The notes under the pieces: model-generated
What the model was told of the DNA's origin: nothing
Databases searched by the model: none
Seen by the model: the letters and a program-made list of their open reading frames with translations, nothing else
NCBI GenBank assembly: GCA_964508765.1
Contig: CAZDVD010000010.1
Span: forward strand, 22,252-86,251
Length of the DNA: 64,000 bases
Direction: 5' to 3'
From: JABMPR01 sp964508765
GTDB taxonomy: Bacteria; Fidelibacterota; UBA8477; JABMPR01
Shown: piece after piece, positions 18,908-26,682 of the stretch
Position numbering within the stretch: the first letter of the stretch is position 1
How the letters are laid out: each line of letters opens with the position of its first letter
Program-made: the position numbers and the translations under genes

Positions 18908-20671
18908 TTATTTAAGCATCAACATTTTTCTGGTGGCAACCTGGCCACCCACTGTCGCTTTGTAAAAGTACATTCCTGTACTGACCAGCTCTTGGTTACT
19001 TCCCATACTATTCCACGAGAAGCTATGTGAGCCTGCTGATAGAAAGCCATCATGTAAAGTAACAACATGCTGACCCAGGACATTGAATATCTCTAAGGTT
19101 GCGTTTCCTGCCTGGGGTACAGCAAGATCGATAACTGTCCCAGCGTTAAACGGATTAGGATAATTCTGAGCAAGACTAAAGTTCACGGGACCTGATGCAA
19201 AGTCGTCTGCAGAAACAGGGTCGCTACTTAAGACAACCCCGCGATACATGAAGTATTTCTCAAAATTGGGATCAGCCCATTGGGTTCCCCACCATTCTGG
19301 AGCATAGTCAGCGATGGCGGCATCATATTCATCAGCGCTGGAATAATCCAAATCCCAGATGACGGCACTCAAACGGACCGTATCACCCACCTCATATCCA
19401 TAATCAGCAGTATTTATTACCAATTCAAGCGAATAACCTGCATCAGCACCGTTTGTCCCTGTATGAGTAACTGTACCGGCAGGCTCGAAGCTGACGCCCT
19501 CGGCAGAACCAGTAGGAACCTGGTCGTTGGTTTCAAAAGAGATTCCTTCTCCCTCAACACCGGAAAAGTACATCGCTTTTATCTCTTTACGAGCAGCAGG
19601 GGCATAGTCACCCTTGTCGGTCATCCACAGGAATAAACCATCCGCTTCCCAACCTGGAGACCATTTGCCTACTGAAGCATCATCAGATTCCACTGCGATA
19701 TAGAGTAACTCACCCTTATGGACAAACTTAATAGAGGTCTCGCTGGCATCGGTATAATCATTGGTCGAATCACTCCATTGTGAATAGTAGCCACCTGTGG
19801 AACCATTGGCACTGTGTCCCACCAATACTGTTTCAGCACCAGTCCAGAAAGCTTCCGTCACTTGACCATCCATGACGATGTTATCCTCAGTGGCTAGAGC
19901 AATGCGTGTAGGTGGATCTGACAAGCGCAGTATACGCATGTCTGGACCCCATTCGCTACCCCACCAGGCTTTGAAAAAACTGCCTACTTCCCATCCTTCA
20001 CCAGCTACACCAGTATATCCATCTGGATCAAATATATTTATGAGTACCTGGACATCACTATAAGCATCTGTATAGCCAAGATCGGCAAGATGAATGACCA
20101 TTTCTGCTGTATATCCTGAATCTACACTTGTCGTATCATTTACAATGGTACCTGATTTTTTGTAGCCTACTCCTTCTGCTGAAGTTGGATAAAGCCCTGG
20201 AAGCTCTAAATGGATATCGGGATCTTCACCCTCCAGATTAAAGTAGAGTTTATACTCTACATCTGTTCCGCTGGCATCCTTCACCTTCATGAACAGACCA
20301 TCACCTTCCCAGCTGCTGTTGAAACGACAGACAGATTTGTCATCTGAATCCAGACTGATGTATAGATCCAATCCATTATGTACCATTTTGACAATTGTAC
20401 TGGTTGTATCTATGTAAGGTGCCTGGACTTCAACTCCACCTGTAACAGCAAAGTCTACGTCGCCCGTGCCCATACCAGCATTAAACACCAATCTGTCATA
20501 GCGGCGAGCCCATGCATTTTCATCAAGCACAGCATCCACTACAGGGGCGGTTTCAACTGATACGATCTTAAGAAATGACGGGTCTACATGACTACCCGCC
20601 ACCACTGCTACTGGATAACTCAAAGTGGTGAACACCACTAAAAGAGCCAATATCCCGTGTAATTTTTTCAT
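18908..20671 (-). CDS. Surface protein with two CBM9-like domains and T9SS sorting domain
   Basis: 587 aa from the ATG at 20671, chosen because GGAGGACGTA precedes it and the signal peptide MKKLHGILALLVVFTTL starts there; the frame is open for 23 more upstream codons without signal-peptide character. Two tandem domains of about 210 residues resemble the CBM9 / sugar-binding group (repeated pattern 'PVVDAVLDENAW... VKMVHNGLDLYISLDSDD' and 'VMDGQVTEAFWTG... IKFVHKGELLYIAVESDD'). A sorting domain (NYPNPFNAGT to KMLMLK) ends the protein. Inferred role: captures glucan at the cell surface, like SusE/F. It lies between the LacI gene and the TonB receptor. Confidence 0.85.
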   Translation of the reverse strand: MKKLHGILALLVVFTTLSYPVAVVAGSHVDPSFLKIVSVETAPVVDAVLDENAWARRYDRLVFNAGMGTGDVDFAVTGGVEVQAPYIDTTSTIVKMVHNGLDLYISLDSDDKSVCRFNSSWEGDGLFMKVKDASGTDVEYKLYFNLEGEDPDIHLELPGLYPTSAEGVGYKKSGTIVNDTTSVDSGYTAEMVIHLADLGYTDAYSDVQVLINIFDPDGYTGVAGEGWEVGSFFKAWWGSEWGPDMRILRLSDPPTRIALATEDNIVMDGQVTEAFWTGAETVLVGHSANGSTGGYYSQWSDSTNDYTDASETSIKFVHKGELLYIAVESDDASVGKWSPGWEADGLFLWMTDKGDYAPAARKEIKAMYFSGVEGEGISFETNDQVPTGSAEGVSFEPAGTVTHTGTNGADAGYSLELVINTADYGYEVGDTVRLSAVIWDLDYSSADEYDAAIADYAPEWWGTQWADPNFEKYFMYRGVVLSSDPVSADDFASGPVNFSLAQNYPNPFNAGTVIDLAVPQAGNATLEIFNVLGQHVVTLHDGFLSAGSHSFSWNSMGSNQELVSTGMYFYKATVGGQVATRKMLMLK

Positions 20672-20758
20672 TACGTCCTCCTTTTTCTCGTTATTAAAAC
20701 CTTGCACTGAAATCAAATCCCGTTGATTCCCATGGATCAAGGATTCCTTTAAAATACA

Positions 20759-21781
20759 CTACTTTTCTGATTCCTGCTGACTACCACAGGATCTACGAAT
20801 GACCTGTTTTAACGGAATTATAATTTTTTCTGTGGCTCGCTCAGTAGGATCCATCTTCATATTTTTCAGAAGAGATTCCCCTGCAAGATGGCCTAGACGT
20901 TCCAAGGGTACATGAACAGTGGTAAGTGCTGGATCCAGATAGGCTGCCAGCGAGATATCATCGAATCCAACGATGGCCAAATCTGAAGGCACAGAGAGTT
21001 TCAACACTCTGGCAGCTTCAATAGCACCAATAGCCATGGCATCGTTGGCAGCAAAAATAGCTGTGGGGGCCAGGTTGCGTTGCATGAGTGACAGCGTAGC
21101 CTGATATCCTGAGGCTTCTGTAAAGTTACCCATGACTTCCAGATTCACATCTTGGTCAAGCTGATATTCATTTCTAGCATCGATATAGCCTCGATAACGT
21201 TCTCGGGCATCATAATTGTGTTCACCACCGTGAATGAAAGCAATCCGTTTGTGACCAAGCTGGGATAAGTGATGCACCATCTCCTTGGCTGAATTATAGT
21301 TGTCTAATAAAATGGTGGTCGAATGGGTTACGTCCATCTCACAGGCCATAAAGACCACGGGTATCTCATTATTCAATTGTGCCATAAGGCTGCGGTAATC
21401 CTGGGCTGAAGGCATCATAATAATGAGTCCGTCAATTCGACCGCTTTTTACAAAACCGTTGATCGTCTTGATCTCTTCTTCCTCATCGTGAGCACTTGAA
21501 ATAAGAATCTGGTGATCATTTTTTGAGAGATAGCGGTTTATCCCCTGAATAATCTCTGAAAAATAGAGTGCACTGGCATCGGGGAAAATCAAGCCCACGG
21601 TTTTTGTCTTTTTCCGCTGTAATCCCAAAGCACTGACATTGGGAACAAAGTTGAGTTCTTTAATGATAGCGCTGACTCGTTCACGGGTAGCAGATCTAAC
21701 CTTATCAGAGTTATTTAAAACCCTGGATACGGTTGCAGTCGACACTTTTGCTTTTGCTGCAACATCATTAATAGTTGTCAT
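20759..21781 (-). CDS. LacI-family transcriptional regulator
   Basis: 340 aa from the ATG at 21781; the 30 codons upstream do not fit the family, which begins directly with the helix-turn-helix (TINDVAAKAKVSTATVSRVL, residues 3-22). A hinge helix (SALGL, about 50-56) and a periplasmic-binding-protein-like effector domain (60-335, including TAIFAANDAMAIGAIEAARV and IVGFDDISLAAYLDPALTTV) follow. It probably binds a sugar from the locus and represses, or activates, the downstream minus-strand operon and itself. A near-perfect LacI-family operator lies 42-59 nt upstream of the start. It is the first gene of the co-directional block ending at 2291. Confidence 0.95.
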   Translation of the reverse strand: MTTINDVAAKAKVSTATVSRVLNNSDKVRSATRERVSAIIKELNFVPNVSALGLQRKKTKTVGLIFPDASALYFSEIIQGINRYLSKNDHQILISSAHDEEEEIKTINGFVKSGRIDGLIIMMPSAQDYRSLMAQLNNEIPVVFMACEMDVTHSTTILLDNYNSAKEMVHHLSQLGHKRIAFIHGGEHNYDARERYRGYIDARNEYQLDQDVNLEVMGNFTEASGYQATLSLMQRNLAPTAIFAANDAMAIGAIEAARVLKLSVPSDLAIVGFDDISLAAYLDPALTTVHVPLERLGHLAGESLLKNMKMDPTERATEKIIIPLKQVIRRSCGSQQESEK

Positions 21782-21822
21782 TGATTTACCATAAGTAGAA
21801 TGTATTGTCTCCGTAATTGATA

Positions 21823-21840
21823 AATGTAAACGGTTACATT
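21823..21840. promoter_or_regulatory. LacI-family operator upstream of the regulator gene
   Basis: AATGTAAACGGTTACATT is an 18-bp inverted repeat with one mismatch pair, centred on CG like typical LacI/PurR-family operators (TGTAA-CG-TTACA). It overlaps the expected transcription start of the regulator, implying autoregulation. Confidence 0.85.
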
Positions 21841-21843
21841 TTA

Positions 21844-21871
21844 AATATATCCATATGTATACCTTTGTCAA
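21844..21871 (-). promoter_or_regulatory. Predicted promoter of the LacI gene and beta-glucan operon
   Basis: On the minus strand TTGACA (21871-21866) and TATATT (21849-21844) are separated by 16 nt, close to a sigma-70 consensus. The operator begins 4 nt further downstream. Many FCB bacteria use a different -10 (TAnnTTTG), so the assignment is a prediction. Confidence 0.6.
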
Positions 21872-22094
21872 GTCATATATATTGATTTTAAATACACGAT
21901 GTATAGTGTTGTTTTTTTTATCTTTATTGATGTTTAATATTATTTTATCTGTCTAATAGTTATACCATATATTCCTTTACTGTTGGCAGGATATTTCTAT
22001 TATCCACTATGCATATTCATATAAACGATTATAATATTCATCGAAACGTACAGATTATCATTGATATTATTATACTTATTCATTTTTTGATAGA

Positions 22095-22110
22095 ATGTAA
22101 TGGTTTACAT
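22095..22110. promoter_or_regulatory. Second LacI-type operator, upstream of the remnant gene
   Basis: ATGTAATGGTTTACAT is an imperfect inverted repeat sharing the ATGTAA...TTACAT arms with the operator at 21823-21840, 260 nt away. Two sites at this distance could support looping. It lies exactly where the truncated plus-strand frame opens. Confidence 0.6.
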
Positions 22111-22564
22111 AGTATTATATTTTCCTTTGAAAGACGGGGTCAGTGTTGACATTCCATTGTCGCATTATTCTGATCTGGATCTTGGTCTTATGCATATCTT
22201 CCTGTTCAAGGTCGATGGTGGTGATGGTGCTACATCGATCTGGTTTGATAATTGGTATTTCTACTCAACAACCACGGGTGTAGAGGAAAATCTAGTACCG
22301 GAACATTTTGCTCTCCAGCAGAATTTTCCAAATCCATTCAATCCTTCTACAACAATCCGTTATAGTTTGATTGAAACAAGACATGTCGTCTTGAAGTTAT
22401 ATAGTATCAATGGTCAGGAAGTAGCAACTCTGGTTGATGCTATGGCCAGTTCTGGTGAATATAGCTATCACTTCGATGCCAGCCATCTTGCTGCAGGAAC
22501 GTATATATATTCCTTAACAGCAGGTAGTAGGACTGAAGTTCAAAAGATGGTACTGATTAAATAA
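22100..22564 (+). pseudogene. Remnant of a secreted T9SS-sorted protein (3' end only)
   Basis: The frame encodes the end of a carbohydrate-binding-like sandwich (from about LKDGVSVDIPLSHYSDLD to IWFDNWYFYS) followed directly by a complete sorting domain (NFPNPFNPSTTIRYSL to KMVLIK). There is no signal peptide, and the first residues run through the operator, so the 5' part of the gene is missing. The 3' half and the terminator are clearly homologous at DNA level to the gene at 1-1715. I read it as a deletion product that fused a LacI-controlled promoter region to the tail of a gene. A short expressed but unsecreted protein is the alternative. Confidence 0.7.
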
Positions 22565-22594
22565 GTATCCCTCTCTGATATTCAGATTGAATAT

Positions 22595-22628
22595 AAAAAG
22601 CCTCTCAGATTTCTGAGGGGCTTTTTTT
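22595..22628 (+). terminator. Rho-independent terminator after the remnant gene
   Basis: AAAAAGCCTCTCAGA / TCTGAGGGGCTTTTTTT forms a stem of about 10 bp with a T tract of seven. It is homologous to the terminator at 1746-1778, including the upstream ATTCAGATTGAATAT sequence. Confidence 0.9.
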
Positions 22629-22941
22629 GGGGATCATACATTTGCGCATATATACGGTGCAAGTCTGATGATTTCAATCATTGGCTGCGTTTTAATGAGA
22701 GTCATTGGATAATGTCAGGTTAATATTTCCGCCTAATTCAATTAGAATCATAAGAAATGTTAACCAATTCCATATTGATACCAATAATGAAATTGGATTT
22801 GTATGTGAGGACTTGACTGTGCGTTGGACTTCGCATATTTTAAATGGTTCGAAACATTCTAAATTGTTCCATAAAAGGGAAAACCCTATCAACTCTACAG
22901 TACTCATGCAACCGGGTACTTCATCCTCAGTAATAGACAAT

Positions 22942-25900
22942 ATGTTTAAGCCCTCTCTACTATGCGTGTTGATAGTAATCCAAACTCTGCTCTTCCACAC
23001 CACTCTGTCTGCTCAGACAGAAGAATTGCATTTCAGGCATTACACGACTGTTGATGGTTTATCTCAAAGCTCGGTTCTCTGTTTTGAGCAAGATTCGCGA
23101 GGGTTTTTATGGTTTGGGACCTACTACGGTTTAAACCGGTTCGATGGCTATGAGTTTAAAATATTTCAAGCAGATCCGACAGATTCATCGAGTATCAGCC
23201 ATAGCCTGGTTGGAGCAATCCACGAAGATCACAAGGGTACCCTGTGGGTGGGAACAGATGATGGATTGGACATATATAATTCAAATTTTGAGATTTTTAC
23301 CCATCTAAGGCATGATCCACAGGATAATACTAGTCTTAGTCACAATGTGGTCAGAGCCATATTCGAGGATAGCCAGAATAGACTGTGGGTAGGATCCAGA
23401 GGGGGTGGATTAAATCTCTATGATCCCGAAATCGGTGGATTCAAACATTATTTTTATGACCCTGACGATGCCAGTAGCATCAGTCACAATACCATATCAG
23501 ATATCATCGAAGATCCACGGGGCTGTCTGTGGATAGCAACTGATGGCGGGCTAAATCGCTACGATTTTGAGAGCAAGCAATTCACCCGCTTTACACACGA
23601 CCCTTCGAACTCAGCATCGGTGAGTCTTAATAATGTTTATAGACTTTTCCTTGAGGATAGTGGTGCTCTGTGGGTGGGCACCTGGCTGGGTGGACTTAAT
23701 CGTTTTGATCCCGAAACTGGAATTTTTCACCACTATGATTTGAGTAATGGAAATGGAAAAGATGCGGGTGCTAATATCATCCGGGCCATTGAAAAAGACA
23801 GCAATGGTGATTTATGGGTAGGAACCTGGGGGGCAGGCATATATAGATACATACCTGAGCAAGACAAGTTCATCTCTTTTAGAAAAGACGTATCTGACCC
23901 GGCAAGTATTAGCAGCGATCAGATAACCGCAATATTTCATGACAAATCTGGTGGACTCTGGGTAGGAACCGACTTTGGTGGCTTAAATAAACGCAAATTG
24001 GATTCTGAAAAATTTAAGCACTACCATACCACACCTGCCTCCTTGAAAAATGCAAATAATGAAAATGTGCGTGCCCTTCTGGTAAGCGGTGAAAACGACA
24101 TCTGGATTGGGAGTGCTGATGGCTTGCATCATATTCATGGTAAGGCCGGTACCTATTCAGCCTATTATTCTGATGATTCTGACCCGTACAGTATCAGTAA
24201 TAATTCCATTCGATCACTTTTCCTTGACAGCAAGGGGAATATCTGGGCAGGTACTGAGAGCGGATTAAATCGCTACAACTCCGCTACTGATAATTTTACA
24301 TGTTACTTTTTCAGTCCAAGAATTACTGGTGAAGAGCCAGTGGATATGTGCTGGACAATTAATGAAGACCATGAAGGCATGATTTGGATTGGGACCTTCG
24401 GTGGTGGATTAATTCGCCTGGATCCCTCAACTGATGAATTTTCAATTTATGTAAACGATAAAAATGATCCGGCCAGTCTTCAGAATAATTCAATCTGGTG
24501 TATCATTGAAGATCATGAGAATAAGCTCTGGATTGGCACCGACAATGGCCTGGAACAGCTGGAAACAAATCGCCATATTTTCCCCTCACTCCCCACGGAA
24601 ACAGATCTGCAGAAGAGTCTTCATAATTCAAAAGTCCTGTCACTGTTCCAGGATATGAATAACAATATTTGGATTGGAACCAGTTCAGGACTCTATTTCT
24701 TTGATTTTGAATCAGAGTTATTGTCTCGTTTTACCACTGAAGATGGACTCTCAAGTAACAATATACAGGCGATTACCCCTGGCAATCCGGGAAGCCTCTG
24801 GTTATCAACAAGCAGTGGGGTTTCAGAGTTTAACACCCTTTCAAAATCCTTTAAAAACTATTCTGTGGAAGATGGACTACAGGGAATTGAATTTCATGTT
24901 AATGCAAACGCTGTCGGACCGGATGGAAAAATTTATCTGGGAGGCATAAATGGTTACAACGTATTCCACCCTAACAGCATCAGCGCTAGTCAGTATCAAC
25001 CAAACATTTATCTCACAGACTTCCAGGTATTTAATTCCTCAGTTCCCATTGGCGCAAAGTTAAGTGACCGGGTAATTCTGAATCAGTCGCTCATCAATAC
25101 TGAACATATTGATCTCACCTACAATGAGAATGTTTTTTCACTTTCTTATGCGGCTCTGGATTTTTATGCCAGCGAGAAATTGAATTATGCCTATAGAATG
25201 GAAGGTTTTGAAAGTGAATGGAATAATGTGGGTGATAGACGATTTGCAACCTACACCAATCTCGACCCGGGTGATTACACCTTTATTGTGAAAGCAACCA
25301 ATAGTGATGGAGTTTGGAGTGATAAGCATTTAAATATTGGTATTTCCATCGCCCCCCCATTTTGGGAAACCTGGTGGTTTTTAACCCTGGTAACCCTCAC
25401 GATTATTGGCTTGATTTACAGCCTGATTCAGTATCGATTGAGACTTCTGCATATCCGTACCCGGGTACTCCAGGCAGAAGTTGAAAAACAAACTGTGGAT
25501 CTGGTATCCATGAACCAGGAACTACAACAGACCGATATGATGAAAGAGCTTTTATTGGATATCATAACTCATGACTTAAAAAACCCCATTGGTGTGGTGA
25601 ATAGTTTGTCCGATTATATGTTAGCAGAGGATCCCGACAATCATGAACTCCAGGTAATCCGATCCAGTAGCAGGAGTGTTCTACAAGTAATGGCCAATGC
25701 CACTACCCTGGCTCGGGTCTCCATGAATGAGGAGATAAATAAGGAAGAATTAGATCTTTGTGAAATTCTCAGCGACACTGTTGATAATTTCATGCCCCTT
25801 TTGAAAGAAAACAATATTGAGGTAGAAAATCGGATTCAGCAAAAAACGGTCATTCTGGCAAATCCAATCATAGAAGAAGTCTTTAAGAATTTCATCAGCA

Positions 25901-26187
25901 ATGCGATTAAATACGCTGCTGAGGGTAAACACTTGATCATCGATCAGTCAAAAGGAGATAATAGTCTCGAAGTGAGTGTCATTGATTTTGGGACCACCAT
26001 CCCTGAAAACAAGCGTAAAGCAATATTTCTTCGGAGTGTCCAACTTGAAGAAGGGAAAAAACGAGGTCATGGACTGGGTCTGGCCATTGTGAAACGCATA
26101 GCGGAAGCTCATAAAGCTCAAATCGGTGTTAAGCCTAATATACCAACAGGGAATATATTTTTCATTAAAATCCCGTGCGCCTCGTGA
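22942..26187 (+). CDS. Membrane histidine kinase with double beta-propeller sensor (HTCS-like, no receiver)
   Basis: About 1081 aa from the ATG at 22942, where the signal peptide MFKPSLLCVLIVIQTLLF begins; the frame is open to 22705, and no clear ribosome binding site decides. Seen: about 14 two-component-regulator propeller repeats (LWVGT-GGLNR pattern, residues 30-680), a Y_Y_Y domain (about 720-800), one membrane segment (about 812-835), a dimerisation helix with the phospho-acceptor His877 (ITHDLKNP) and a C-terminal ATPase domain with N box (NFISNAIKYA), a G1 box altered to DFGTTIP, and G2 GHGLGL. The ectodomain is that of hybrid two-component glycan sensors, but receiver and AraC domains are absent. 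No response regulator is adjacent. It may sense a glycan for the neighbouring loci. Confidence 0.9.
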   Translation: MFKPSLLCVLIVIQTLLFHTTLSAQTEELHFRHYTTVDGLSQSSVLCFEQDSRGFLWFGTYYGLNRFDGYEFKIFQADPTDSSSISHSLVGAIHEDHKGTLWVGTDDGLDIYNSNFEIFTHLRHDPQDNTSLSHNVVRAIFEDSQNRLWVGSRGGGLNLYDPEIGGFKHYFYDPDDASSISHNTISDIIEDPRGCLWIATDGGLNRYDFESKQFTRFTHDPSNSASVSLNNVYRLFLEDSGALWVGTWLGGLNRFDPETGIFHHYDLSNGNGKDAGANIIRAIEKDSNGDLWVGTWGAGIYRYIPEQDKFISFRKDVSDPASISSDQITAIFHDKSGGLWVGTDFGGLNKRKLDSEKFKHYHTTPASLKNANNENVRALLVSGENDIWIGSADGLHHIHGKAGTYSAYYSDDSDPYSISNNSIRSLFLDSKGNIWAGTESGLNRYNSATDNFTCYFFSPRITGEEPVDMCWTINEDHEGMIWIGTFGGGLIRLDPSTDEFSIYVNDKNDPASLQNNSIWCIIEDHENKLWIGTDNGLEQLETNRHIFPSLPTETDLQKSLHNSKVLSLFQDMNNNIWIGTSSGLYFFDFESELLSRFTTEDGLSSNNIQAITPGNPGSLWLSTSSGVSEFNTLSKSFKNYSVEDGLQGIEFHVNANAVGPDGKIYLGGINGYNVFHPNSISASQYQPNIYLTDFQVFNSSVPIGAKLSDRVILNQSLINTEHIDLTYNENVFSLSYAALDFYASEKLNYAYRMEGFESEWNNVGDRRFATYTNLDPGDYTFIVKATNSDGVWSDKHLNIGISIAPPFWETWWFLTLVTLTIIGLIYSLIQYRLRLLHIRTRVLQAEVEKQTVDLVSMNQELQQTDMMKELLLDIITHDLKNPIGVVNSLSDYMLAEDPDNHELQVIRSSSRSVLQVMANATTLARVSMNEEINKEELDLCEILSDTVDNFMPLLKENNIEVENRIQQKTVILANPIIEEVFKNFISNAIKYAAEGKHLIIDQSKGDNSLEVSVIDFGTTIPENKRKAIFLRSVQLEEGKKRGHGLGLAIVKRIAEAHKAQIGVKPNIPTGNIFFIKIPCAS

Positions 26188-26212
26188 TCTGTAGGTCTGA
26201 CTATACGGATTT

Positions 26213-26288
26213 GGTGTCAGGCTAAGGCTCCAGCTCCCTCCTCCCTTCCGGTGCTGGCAGAAAACCTTCCGAGTGAACCGCCGACACC
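26213..26288 (+). other. GC-rich potentially structured element 3' of the kinase gene
   Basis: An outer stem GGTGTCaGGC (26213-26222) with GCCGACACC (26280-26288) encloses an inner stem CCAGC (26230-26234) / GCTGG (26253-26257). The segment is GC-rich amid AT-rich intergenic DNA and starts 25 nt after the kinase stop. No T tract follows, so it is not a standard terminator. A possible small RNA or processing element; function unknown. The remaining gap to 26625 has no gene; it contains two copies of the palindrome CGTATACG (26361-26368, 26375-26382). Confidence 0.4.
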
Positions 26289-26625
26289 CGGCTTATGAAG
26301 TCTATAAGTAACTGTTATATATACATTAATAACATATAGATAGTATACATTTGGGAATTACGTATACGCTGATCCGTATACGGGTACACCTTTCTTTGTC
26401 AAAAAAGAGTGAGGATATTCAGGATTCCTTTTCATGAGGGATAATGCCTATACGCTTAAGTCATAATACGAGATTTGAATGATAATTCTTGACCCCCTGC
26501 TTGTAAGATAGAACTTCTCTAATTTCATCTATTTGATATTATTGTATTTAGGTAGCTAAGTGAAAAATGGGAGCCTGCCCAATTGGGGCCTGCCAGACTG
26601 ACTATCCTGTTGATGCCTAGTATAG

Positions 26626-26655
26626 CAAAAAGCCCCCAGTCAAAACCAGGGGCTT
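26626..26655 (-). terminator. Rho-independent terminator of the beta-helix/caspase-like gene
   Basis: On the minus strand AAGCCCCTGG TTTTGA CTGGGGGCTTTTTGC forms a stem with a T tract, starting about 28 nt after the stop codon of the gene at 26683-29733. Confidence 0.85.
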
Positions 26656-26682
26656 CCACTTCAGTTTTTACCTAACCTAGTT

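Noticed and set aside
20672..20740. N-terminal extension of the CBM9-like protein.
   Set aside because: The ATG at 20671 has GGAGG upstream and begins a signal peptide; the extension would overlap that site and block export.
22705..22941. Longer start for the histidine kinase at 22705 or 22906.
   Set aside because: The added residues precede a good signal peptide and show no domain; the start at 22942 fits export. The 22906 ATG remains possible because no ribosome binding site decides.
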